Positions 9,295 to 16,587 of a stretch of 49,686 nucleotides of DNA are shown piece by piece. The notes beneath the pieces were generated by a model that did not search any database, was not told where the DNA came from, and saw only the letters and a program-made list of their open reading frames with translations. Position 1 is the first letter of the stretch; each line of letters opens with the position of its first letter. The stretch is from Oscillospiraceae bacterium (lineage in GTDB: Bacteria; Bacillota; Clostridia; Oscillospirales; Acutalibacteraceae), in assembly GCA_031267965.1 (NCBI GenBank), contig JAIRYC010000062.1, forward strand, positions 1 to 49,686. Direction: 5' to 3'. The position numbers were made by a program, and so were the translations under genes.

Positions 9295-10356
9295 ATGCCA
9301 AAAGCCTTGATCGCCATGTCTGGTGGTGTGGACAGCTCCGTCGCCGCATATCTTATGCAGCAGGCGGGCTGTGAATGTGTTGGCGCGATGATGAAGTTGT
9401 ATCGAGGCGGCACTGACGAAGTACCCGGGCGCACATGCTGCTCGCTTGCAGATGCGCAGGATGCCCGCAGCGTGGCGACGCGCTTGGGTATGCCGTTTTA
9501 TGTTTTTAACTATACTGCGGATTTTGAGAGCAAAGTGATAGAGCGATTTTGCGGAGAGTACCTTGCGGGGCGCACACCAAACCCTTGCATTGACTGCAAC
9601 CGCTTCATGAAATTTGAGCTGCTGCTGCTGCGGGCACGGCTTATGGGTTGCAATCTGCTGGCGAGTGGGCACTATGCGCAGGTGGAGCAGTCAGGCAGTG
9701 GGCGGCATTTACTGCGTAAGGCGCTGGACAGCGGAAAGGATCAGAGCTATGTGCTTTATATGCTCACGCAGGAACAGCTGGAGGCGGTGCGTTTCCCGTT
9801 GGGCGGCATGACAAAGCAACAAGTACGTGAGTTGGCGGCGGATTTGGGCTTTTGGAATGCCGAAAAGCCTGACAGCCAGGATATTTGTTTTGTGCCGGAC
9901 GGCGATTACGGGACATTCCTTGAGCGGCGGCTGGCACTCAGTGATAGTGTAGGTCATTTTGTTGATTCAAGTGGCGCGGCTTTGGGCGGACACCGGGGAC
10001 ATTACCGCTATACAGTCGGTCAGCGCAAGGGGCTGGGGCTGGCGTTCGACAGTCCACGCTACGTGCTTTCCAAAAATCCGGCGGCGAATACGGTTACACT
10101 TGGCAAGCGGGACGAGCTTTTGCGCTGTGAATGCGTGCTGGAGGATATCAACCTGATTGCGCTGGATTCAATTGAACAGCCAATGCGCATAAGCGTGCGC
10201 ACACGCTATCGGCAAAAAGAACAACCCGGCACAGTCACGCAGACTGCGCCAGGTACACTGATGATTATATTGGATGAGCCGCAGGTTATTGCGCCCGGGC
10301 AGGCGGCGGTGATTTATGACGGGGAATACGTTGTTGGCGGTGGGACAATTATTTAA
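9295..10356 (+). CDS. mnmA: tRNA-specific 2-thiouridylase
   Basis: Thiolates U34 of Lys, Glu and Gln tRNAs using ATP and a persulfide sulfur. The 353-residue protein shows the PP-loop SGGVDSS (9-15), the catalytic cysteine in RTPNPCIDCN (C98), the second reactive cysteine in DSQDICFVPDGDY, and the RYTVGQRKGLGL segment that precedes the C-terminal barrel. The start at 9295 lies behind GGGAG and downstream of the predicted transcription start. It stands alone: no iscS/nifS sulfur donor is adjacent. It converges with the ABC exporter gene, the two TAA stops sharing one TTAA. Confidence 0.95.
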   Translation: MPKALIAMSGGVDSSVAAYLMQQAGCECVGAMMKLYRGGTDEVPGRTCCSLADAQDARSVATRLGMPFYVFNYTADFESKVIERFCGEYLAGRTPNPCIDCNRFMKFELLLLRARLMGCNLLASGHYAQVEQSGSGRHLLRKALDSGKDQSYVLYMLTQEQLEAVRFPLGGMTKQQVRELAADLGFWNAEKPDSQDICFVPDGDYGTFLERRLALSDSVGHFVDSSGAALGGHRGHYRYTVGQRKGLGLAFDSPRYVLSKNPAANTVTLGKRDELLRCECVLEDINLIALDSIEQPMRISVRTRYRQKEQPGTVTQTAPGTLMIILDEPQVIAPGQAAVIYDGEYVVGGGTII

Positions 10357-12194
10357 CCTGCCGCAAACTGTGCGTTGTAGAGCTGTGCATAGAAGCCATC
10401 CTGCTCCAGCAACTGATGATGGACGCCTTGCTCAACAATGTCGCCGTCACGCAGAACGAGGATTATATCCGCGTCACGGATTGTGCTCAGGCGATGGGCA
10501 ATCACAAAGCTTGTGCGTCCGCGCATGAGGTTACGCATTGCCTTTTGAATTTGCGCTTCTGTGCGCGTATCAACACTGCTGGTCGCTTCGTCCAGTATGA
10601 GGATCGGCCTATCCGCAAGGATTGAGCGCGCGATTGTGAGCAGCTGCTTTTGTCCTTGTGAAAGGTTTTCGGCATCCTCGGAGAGATGTGTGTTATAGCC
10701 TTCGGAGAGCGTTTGGATAAAGTGGTGCACATGCGCTGCCTTTGCTGCGGCAATAACTTCGTCGTCCGTTGCGGTAAGCCGCCCGTAGCGGATGTTTTCC
10801 ATAATCGTGCCGGAAAACAGCCAGGTATCCTGCAAGACCATACCGAAGCCCTCGCGCAAAGCATGGCGCGGCAGCTCGCGTACGTCGTGGCCGTCTATAA
10901 GGACTGCGCCGCTGTCAACGTCATAAAAACGCATGAGGAGCTTGACCAGCGTGGTTTTGCCGGCACCGGTGGGACCGACGATGGCCACGGTTTGTCCCGG
11001 CTGGACGGCGCAGTTGAAGTTTTTGATGACGGTTTGCTCCGGCAGATAGCCGAAGTGTACGTCATTGAAGGTGACGGCGCCATGAAGCTCTTCCGGTGCG
11101 GCGAGAACGGCTGCGTCGGCAATTTCTTCTGATTCGTTGAGAAACTCAAAGACGCGTTCCGCCGCTGCTGCCATGGACTGGAACTGGTTGCCCACCTGAG
11201 CCAACTGCTGGATTGGCTGCGTGAAGTTGCGGATATATTGCACAAACGCGAGGATATCGCCGACCTGAAGTGCGCCGCTCATAGTCTGGAACGCGCCATA
11301 GACGACTACACCAACGTAACCCAGATTGCCGATGAAGTTCATGAGCGGCATCATCAATCCGGAGAGGAATTGGCTTTTCCAGGCGGAAACAAACAGGCTG
11401 CTGTTCGTTTTCTTGAAAGTATCCAGGGCTGTTTCTTCATAGCCGAAGAGTTTGACGACAGTTTGCCCGGTAAAGGTTTCCTCAACCTGGCCGTTGATTT
11501 CGCCCAAATATTTTTGCTGACGCTTAAAGTATTTTTGGCTCAGTGACATAATCAGGCCGATAAGCCCGAAAGAGAGCGGGATAAGCAGGAATGCGATGAG
11601 CGTCATACGCCAGCTGGTGATAAACATCATAATGGTTATGCCTATCAGACTGCCGGCGCTGAAGATGAACTGCGTAAAGCAGTTTTGCATGCTTTGCGAA
11701 AGCGTATCAATGTCATTGGTAATGCGCGATAGGATATCGCCGATTGGCTGACCCTCGAAATAACGCATGGGCAAGCGGCTGATTTTCTCGCTGATTTCAC
11801 GCCGAAAGTTGAAGCAGAGCTTTTGCGTAACCTGCGTTGTAAGCAGCCCGGTGGTGAGGTGCATAAGTCCGCTCACGCCATAAACTAACAGCAGGAGGCC
11901 GAGAATGAAGCCTATTTTGCCTAAGTCAATACTGCCTGTGCCGAGGAGCTTGGAGGTCAGGCCTTCTTGCAGGAGATTGGTCGCGCGACGCAGGATTTCG
12001 GGGCCTATGACAAAGCTGGCAGTGCCCACAAGAGAAAAGAACAGGATCAGAGTTACTTGAACCGGATACGCAGCAAAGCGGCGCAAGAGCTTGCCTAGTG
12101 TGTCCTTGAAGTTTTTTGCTTTTTCACCCGGAACTGCGCCCATGCCGGGTTCGCCAAAGCGGCGGCGTGGCGCGGTATTTTTATGCTCAGCCAT
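10353..12194 (-). CDS. Heterodimeric ABC exporter subunit (catalytic Walker B)
   Basis: A 613-residue half-transporter: six membrane helices (about 35-320) then a nucleotide-binding domain. Walker A is GPTGAGKTTL, Walker B ILILDEATSSVD with the catalytic glutamate, and the switch histidine is present in FVIAHRLSTI, but the signature loop is LSQGQKQL instead of LSGGQ. It fits the MdlB/LmrA-like multidrug or peptide exporters. ATG 12194 follows AGGAGG by 8 bases and overlaps the end of the partner gene by 8 bases, so the subunits should be made together. The substrate cannot be told. Its C-terminal stop overlaps that of mnmA. Confidence 0.92.
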   Translation of the reverse strand: MAEHKNTAPRRRFGEPGMGAVPGEKAKNFKDTLGKLLRRFAAYPVQVTLILFFSLVGTASFVIGPEILRRATNLLQEGLTSKLLGTGSIDLGKIGFILGLLLLVYGVSGLMHLTTGLLTTQVTQKLCFNFRREISEKISRLPMRYFEGQPIGDILSRITNDIDTLSQSMQNCFTQFIFSAGSLIGITIMMFITSWRMTLIAFLLIPLSFGLIGLIMSLSQKYFKRQQKYLGEINGQVEETFTGQTVVKLFGYEETALDTFKKTNSSLFVSAWKSQFLSGLMMPLMNFIGNLGYVGVVVYGAFQTMSGALQVGDILAFVQYIRNFTQPIQQLAQVGNQFQSMAAAAERVFEFLNESEEIADAAVLAAPEELHGAVTFNDVHFGYLPEQTVIKNFNCAVQPGQTVAIVGPTGAGKTTLVKLLMRFYDVDSGAVLIDGHDVRELPRHALREGFGMVLQDTWLFSGTIMENIRYGRLTATDDEVIAAAKAAHVHHFIQTLSEGYNTHLSEDAENLSQGQKQLLTIARSILADRPILILDEATSSVDTRTEAQIQKAMRNLMRGRTSFVIAHRLSTIRDADIILVLRDGDIVEQGVHHQLLEQDGFYAQLYNAQFAAG

Positions 12195-14427
12195 TTTGTG
12201 CACCTCCTTTTAAAAGCTCCTCTTCGCTCAACTGACTGCGTGCAATTTCTTGGTAAGCCGGACAGGTTTTCATGAGTTCCCCATGCGTACCACGCCCGAC
12301 TAAGTGCCCTTCATCCAGTACGAGGATTTGATCCGCATGGAGTACAGTGGCAATTCTCTGCGCCACGATGATAAGAGCTGCACCGGAGATTTGGGTGTGC
12401 AGGGATTGGCGCAGAGTCGCGTCCGTCTTAAAGTCCAGCGCGGAAAAGCTGTCGTCAAAAACAAAAACCTTGGGGTTCTTGGCAATTGCGCGAGCAATCG
12501 CGAGCCGCTGTCGCTGTCCGCCGGAAACGTTTGTTCCGCCTTGAGAAATCTCGCTGTTATATTGCTCATCTTTTTCGAGGATGAATTCTTCAGCTTGCGC
12601 AATACGGGCGGCGCGTGCTACATCGTCTTCCGTCAAGCCGTCGGAACCAAAACGCAGGTTGCTGTCGATTGTACCGCTGAACAATATAGCCTTCTGCGGC
12701 ACGTAGCCGATGAGTGAGCGCAGCTTTTTCTGGGAAATGTCGCGCACGTCTATGCCGTCAATTGTCACACGACCTCCGCTGACGTCAAACAGGCGTGGGA
12801 TCAACTGAACCAATGTGGATTTACCACTGCCGGTGCCGCCAAGAATCGCCGTAGTTTTGCCGGTCTGTGCGGTGAAGCTGATGTTTTCGAGCACATTTTC
12901 TTCAGCACCGGGGAAGCGGAAGGATACATCATCAAAGGCGACCTCACCGTGCCAGTCGCTGATATTATCCAGCGGTTCAGGCGGGTCAAGCACGGTTGGC
13001 TCTGTGGCGAGAACTTCGTTGATACGTCCTGCGGCAACTTCGGCGCGCGGCAAGAAGACGAAGATCATGGCCAGCATCATAAAGCTCATGACGATTTGCA
13101 TGGAGTATGTGATGAACGCCATCATATCGCCCATACGGAGAGTACCGGAATCCATGCCTTTGGAACTGAACCAGACGATTGTGACCATCAGCGCGTTCAT
13201 AAAGAAAAAGAACAGCGGCATGAGTGTGGACATTGCCCGGTTGACAAACAGTTGGTTTTTAAGCAGGCGGCGACTGGCGGTATCAAAACGCTTTTCCTCG
13301 TGCTTTTCGCGGCTGAAAGCGCGGATAACCGGTATGCCGGTCAGGATTTCGCGGCTGACGAGGTTGAGCCTGTCGAGCAAATCCTGCATAATGCGGAATT
13401 TGGGCATAACCGTAAAGTTGACGACGATCAACAGGAAGAGCAGAAAGCCGACGGCAACGCCGAGAATCCAGCTCAGGCCGGTTTTGGTTTGCAGGACGTT
13501 CCAGACTGCACCGACGCCGAGCATGGGAGAGTAGAGCGCTATGCGGATGAGCATGACTAGCGCGAGCTGTATGTGCTGTATGTCGTTAGTTGAGCGGGTG
13601 ACCAGCGACGCTGGCGAGAATTTATCCATTTCGGCACGTGAGAACGAGAGTACCCGGCTGAACAGACGTGTACGCAAATTGCGGGAGACTCCGGCTGCGG
13701 CACGTGAGGCGAGTAGAACCACCAAAATCCCACAGGCGATTGACGCAAGTGAAAGCAGGAGCATCATTCCACCGGTTTTGAAGAGATAATCCGTTTGAAT
13801 TTTGTCGACATCCATTTTGAGCGCTGTATATTCCCAGCGCACCAGCATAATTGAGTAGGCATTTCGCTGCATGTCGCCCATTTCGCCTTGCGCGGCAACT
13901 AACTTTTGAATATCAGACAAAACCTCAGCTTTGGCGGCTGGGTCAGCCATTTCTTTCGCGCTGATTTTTTTGACGTCGAATTTTTCCGCCAAAGCCATAA
14001 TTTCTTCACGCATAACGGGGTCTGTATCCTCGGGCAAATTATCTGCGAGCGGCCCAAGCGCCAGGATAGACATGGGAGTGCGCAGAATTTTGTCGAGATG
14101 CCGGCGCTGGCCCTTTTCATCGTCGCTGCGCGGAAAGGAAAGCACTAAGCTCTGCTCTGCTGCAGGGGATTCCGGGTCTTCGCGGCGATACGAGTCGGTC
14201 AGCACTTGCACATCTTCATTTGGCATAAAAAGTGTTAGGGCCTGCAGTGTTTGTGGAGATATCCTATCCGGCACTGCATCGGGAATTCCACTTTGCTGAA
14301 TCCCCACGTCGACTAAGTCCCTCGTATATGACGGAATAGCCAAGTCGCACTGCACCTGCACAAGCAACAACAGGATAACGAGCAACAACGAGCCAAGGCA
14401 CTCCTTTAAATATCTGATCAATTTCAC
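12187..14427 (-). CDS. Heterodimeric ABC exporter subunit (degenerate site, extracellular domain)
   Basis: A 746-residue half-transporter, partner of the next gene. TM1 (about 11-33) is followed by a long charged segment (about 36-215) before TM2 (217-240), which would form a large extracellular domain. The nucleotide-binding domain has Walker A GGTGSGKSTL and a normal signature VSGGQRQRL, but Walker B reads VFVFDDSFSALD (Asp where the catalytic Glu is expected) and the switch His is Gln (VAQRIATV). This mirrors the LSQGQ change in the partner, giving one consensus and one degenerate ATP site. GTG 14427 was chosen because GGGAGG stands 9 bases upstream; an in-frame TTG at 14445 overlaps that ribosome site. 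Confidence 0.9.
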   Translation of the reverse strand: MKLIRYLKECLGSLLLVILLLLVQVQCDLAIPSYTRDLVDVGIQQSGIPDAVPDRISPQTLQALTLFMPNEDVQVLTDSYRREDPESPAAEQSLVLSFPRSDDEKGQRRHLDKILRTPMSILALGPLADNLPEDTDPVMREEIMALAEKFDVKKISAKEMADPAAKAEVLSDIQKLVAAQGEMGDMQRNAYSIMLVRWEYTALKMDVDKIQTDYLFKTGGMMLLLSLASIACGILVVLLASRAAAGVSRNLRTRLFSRVLSFSRAEMDKFSPASLVTRSTNDIQHIQLALVMLIRIALYSPMLGVGAVWNVLQTKTGLSWILGVAVGFLLFLLIVVNFTVMPKFRIMQDLLDRLNLVSREILTGIPVIRAFSREKHEEKRFDTASRRLLKNQLFVNRAMSTLMPLFFFFMNALMVTIVWFSSKGMDSGTLRMGDMMAFITYSMQIVMSFMMLAMIFVFLPRAEVAAGRINEVLATEPTVLDPPEPLDNISDWHGEVAFDDVSFRFPGAEENVLENISFTAQTGKTTAILGGTGSGKSTLVQLIPRLFDVSGGRVTIDGIDVRDISQKKLRSLIGYVPQKAILFSGTIDSNLRFGSDGLTEDDVARAARIAQAEEFILEKDEQYNSEISQGGTNVSGGQRQRLAIARAIAKNPKVFVFDDSFSALDFKTDATLRQSLHTQISGAALIIVAQRIATVLHADQILVLDEGHLVGRGTHGELMKTCPAYQEIARSQLSEEELLKGGAQNG

Positions 14428-14450
14428 TTTATCAAACCTCCCCAAATAAG

Positions 14451-14472
14451 TTATGCGGAAATAACCGCATAA
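14451..14472. promoter_or_regulatory. Perfect palindrome in exporter leader, candidate operator
   Basis: TTATGCGG, 6 bases, CCGCATAA: perfect 8-base arms just upstream of the exporter ribosome site and downstream of a TTGACA on the minus strand. Size and symmetry suit a MarR- or TetR-type dimer, but no such regulator gene is adjacent. Confidence 0.5.
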
Positions 14473-14501
14473 CCGTTGTCAATGTTTAGCAACAAAATAT
14501 C

Positions 14502-14534
14502 GCCCACAGTGCAGCAAATTCCGGTACTGTGGGC
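14502..14534 (-). terminator. Hairpin after the AbrB-like gene
   Basis: Perfect 9-base arms (GCCCACAGT and ACTGTGGGC) with a 15-base loop, 13 bases after the AbrB-like stop codon, followed on the minus strand by a moderately T-rich stretch (GATATTTTGTT). Probable terminator or partial read-through point before the ABC exporter genes. Confidence 0.55.
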
Positions 14535-14547
14535 AACAGCGAATCAA

Positions 14548-14751
14548 CTACTCTGCTTTCAGCGTTTCAATTTCCCCAGCCTTTTTGCCGGTCGGAATTA
14601 ACAGCAATGCGCCATCCTCAAGAAGGATAGTTTCCAACAGGTCGCCGGGGTTGATGTTGAGAGCAACGCGGAATTCGCGCGGGACGCAAAAACGTCCGAG
14701 ACTGTCTATAGCGCGAGGCACGCCGCCGATTTTGGATGTGTCGATAACCAT
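14548..14751 (-). CDS. AbrB/SpoVT-type transcriptional regulator
   Basis: A 67-residue protein matching the AbrB/SpoVT swapped-hairpin DNA-binding domain: KIGGVPRAIDSLGRFCVPREFR followed by ALNINPGDLLE and LLEDGALLLIP, the pattern seen in AbrB and the N terminus of SpoVT. These proteins act as DNA-binding dimers or tetramers during the transition to stationary phase and sporulation. ATG 14751 is chosen because AGGGGTAGGAG sits about 7 bases upstream; a further in-frame start at 14799 would put that site inside the gene. It has its own promoter and a hairpin at its end, and lies upstream of the ABC exporter. SpoVT itself is less likely, as the C-terminal GAF-like domain is absent. Confidence 0.88.
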   Translation of the reverse strand: MVIDTSKIGGVPRAIDSLGRFCVPREFRVALNINPGDLLETILLEDGALLLIPTGKKAGEIETLKAE

Positions 14752-14825
14752 TAGAATTCTCCTACCCCTGTTAAAATCGCAATTTTTTTGCACTGACAAA
14801 CTCTACCATATCAGTGTTTAAGACT

Positions 14826-14854
14826 ATAATAGCACTCCAAAGGCCATTTGTCAA
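14826..14854 (-). promoter_or_regulatory. SigA-type promoter of the AbrB-like gene
   Basis: Minus strand TTGACA (14849-14854), 17 bases, TATTAT (14826-14831), with a TGC extended -10. Confidence 0.78.
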
Positions 14855-14869
14855 GTTTTTATGCCTGAA

Positions 14870-14917
14870 TTTTACAAAAAAGAAGTAAAACGGCACCATT
14901 CTCTTGGAATGATGCCG
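14870..14917 (-). terminator. Intrinsic terminator after the FIVAR-like secreted gene
   Basis: Arms CGGCACCATTC (14891-14901) and GAATGATGCCG (14907-14917) pair over 11 positions with one mismatch/wobble and a 5-base loop; on the minus strand the stem is followed by TTTTACTTCTTTTTT. Confidence 0.8.
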
Positions 14918-14951
14918 TCACAATCAAACCACCGCATAGCGGGATTAAAGC

Positions 14952-15803
14952 TTATTTTGTAAACATGAAGATTTTGGAAAGGAATAAATCCCATACCGCA
15001 AATTTGATGGATTCCCAAATCATCAGGAAGAACTTACCAATGCTATCAACCTTGACCGTGACGTCGTGACGGTCGTTGTATTCGTTCTCGCCGTTGGGGT
15101 TATCATTGAGCGTGTCGTAGGCCGCTTTAAGGAGAGTGGTGGCGTTGGTGACGTCATTTTCAGTTGCGGCTACGTTGTTATAGACCAATTGAGCATTGAT
15201 TTTAGCAAGCTCAAACGGCTTCCAAGATTCAGCAGTGTAGCCAAACTGGCTCGGGAACTGAGCCAAACGAACCTGCTCGTAGAGCGCGGCACGGGAAGAC
15301 CCGTCCAGAACGGCGGCAGTTGGTGTGGTGAATTTGAGGCTATCACTTTGAGAGTAAGCAGCACCACTGTGGTTGTGGTCAGTGACGACAACGATAACTT
15401 CGTATTCTTTTTCCGGTTCTGTGACGATGGTAATCGTCTTACTGTTACCATAGTCTGCATTGTTGACCGTCCATTTGTAGCCTTCAAGCGGCGCCCAGGC
15501 CAAGTCTTCATCGCCATTAATCTTAATGGTAAGGTCAGCGGTCAATGTGACTGTGCGGGAGAAACCGCCATAAACAAGCGTCCCGGCTTCGGGATTAAAC
15601 TTAGGATAGCTGAGTTGGCCGTTTTCATCTGCGGTGTGCTCGCTTTTGATGGCGATTGTTACGTCTGTGAATTGATCGCGCTCATTTTGGGGCAGACCAT
15701 CATCTGGGGTATACGCAGCAAAAGCACTGAAACCGATGGCAACCGTGGTGAGGATGATGACTGCCGCAAGGATTGTGCTAAGCAGTCGAAAGGTTTTTTT
15801 CAC
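14952..15803 (-). CDS. Secreted protein with FIVAR-like helical region and C-terminal hydrophobic segment
   Basis: A 283-residue exported protein of unknown function. A clear signal peptide (MKKTFRLLSTILAAVIIL, cleavage after SAFAA at residue 30) is followed by a beta-rich region (about 45-165) that looks Ig/PKD-like, then a helical region (about 169-235) with WKPFELAKINAQLVYNN and NATTLLKAAYDTL, the pattern of FIVAR modules found in wall-bound proteins. The C terminus has a hydrophobic, Trp/Phe-rich stretch (about 257-280) ending in a lysine, which could anchor it in the membrane. GTG start follows AGGAGG by 8 bases. It is a single-gene unit with its own promoter and terminator. Confidence 0.78.
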   Translation of the reverse strand: MKKTFRLLSTILAAVIILTTVAIGFSAFAAYTPDDGLPQNERDQFTDVTIAIKSEHTADENGQLSYPKFNPEAGTLVYGGFSRTVTLTADLTIKINGDEDLAWAPLEGYKWTVNNADYGNSKTITIVTEPEKEYEVIVVVTDHNHSGAAYSQSDSLKFTTPTAAVLDGSSRAALYEQVRLAQFPSQFGYTAESWKPFELAKINAQLVYNNVAATENDVTNATTLLKAAYDTLNDNPNGENEYNDRHDVTVKVDSIGKFFLMIWESIKFAVWDLFLSKIFMFTK

Positions 15804-15850
15804 AGGGATTACCTCCTAAATGTAATATAGTGGCTGTTAACCTCATGCCT

Positions 15851-15879
15851 ATTGTATCAAAGTTGCGGGAAAAATGCAA
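15851..15879 (-). promoter_or_regulatory. SigA-type promoter of the FIVAR-like secreted gene
   Basis: Minus strand TTGCAT (15874-15879), 17 bases, TACAAT (15851-15856), directly beyond the T-tract of the pduL terminator. Confidence 0.65.
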
Positions 15880-15889
15880 GCCCTTTTCC

Positions 15890-15943
15890 CGAAAAAATCA
15901 AAAAAACTTTCGCTGATTTGCCAAAATAGACAAATCAGCGAAA
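15890..15943 (-). terminator. Intrinsic terminator of the DUF1015-pduL unit
   Basis: Perfect 13-base arms (15908-15920 and 15931-15943, core CGCTGATTTG and CAAATCAGCG) with a 10-base loop, followed on the minus strand by a long T-rich run. Confidence 0.88.
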
Positions 15944-15966
15944 AAATTACCACAAAACGGTAAAAA

Positions 15967-16542
15967 TTATCCGAGAATTTCGCCGATGGAATCCGGGGCA
16001 AGTCCTGCCGCATTGCTCTCGTCGGTGTCCACATGCATGGCAAGCGCAAAGTTGGGATGGACGCGCACGACCACGTCGCCGAACGTCAGCGAACGGTCGC
16101 CTGTTTGTACGGCAACCTGCACAATCTGCTTGTCAGCCAGGGTATATTTCTCCGCATCCGCCGGGGTCATATGAATATGGCGTTTGGCGACAATGACGCC
16201 TTCCTTTAGATTGACGCTGCCGTTTGGCCCCACGAGCGTGCAGCCGGGCGCACCGGCGGTGTTGCCGCTCTCGCGGACGGGCGCTTTAATGCCGATACTG
16301 CGCGCGTCGCCGGCGGATAGTTCAACCTGGCTTGCCGGGCGCACGGGTCCCAAAATGCTGACGGAGGGGAACTCACCCTTTGGACCGGCCACGCGCACAC
16401 GCTCTTCACACGCGTACTGCCCGGGCTGGGACAAATCCTTTTTGTGTGTCAGTTCGTGGCCTGCGCCAAAGAGGGTAGCCAAATCTTCACGGCTGACGTG
16501 GATGTGGCGGGCGGAAGTTTCGATTAGGACTGGTTTACTCAT
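15967..16542 (-). CDS. pduL: Phosphate propanoyltransferase / phosphotransacetylase (PduL type)
   Basis: Interconverts acyl-CoA plus phosphate with acyl-phosphate plus CoA, so it can substitute for Pta in acetate or propionate formation. The 191-residue protein has both zinc-binding HxH motifs of the family, ARHIHVSREDL (H13, H15) and AKRHIHMTPADA, and the C-terminal histidine in HPNFALAMHVDTDE. It lacks the N-terminal encapsulation helix of microcompartment PduL proteins, and no shell, diol dehydratase or aldehyde dehydrogenase gene is near, so it is probably a cytosolic fermentation enzyme. It follows the DUF1015 gene by 45 bases and ends in a strong terminator. No ackA is in the window. 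Confidence 0.93.
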   Translation of the reverse strand: MSKPVLIETSARHIHVSREDLATLFGAGHELTHKKDLSQPGQYACEERVRVAGPKGEFPSVSILGPVRPASQVELSAGDARSIGIKAPVRESGNTAGAPGCTLVGPNGSVNLKEGVIVAKRHIHMTPADAEKYTLADKQIVQVAVQTGDRSLTFGDVVVRVHPNFALAMHVDTDESNAAGLAPDSIGEILG

Positions 16543-16587
16543 TTGTGATGGTTCCTTTCTTATCTATGAAGAACGTGACAGCGTTCA

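Noticed and set aside
12815-13534. Long antisense reading frames over the ABC exporter (and similar ones at 29958-30677 and 22284-22955).
   Set aside because: They are antisense to clearly conserved genes, have no ribosome sites or recognisable domains, and follow from codon bias in GC-richer genes.
14451-14472. Palindrome before the ABC exporter as a terminator.
   Set aside because: No T-run follows and it stands just upstream of the ribosome site, so an operator or leader hairpin is more likely.
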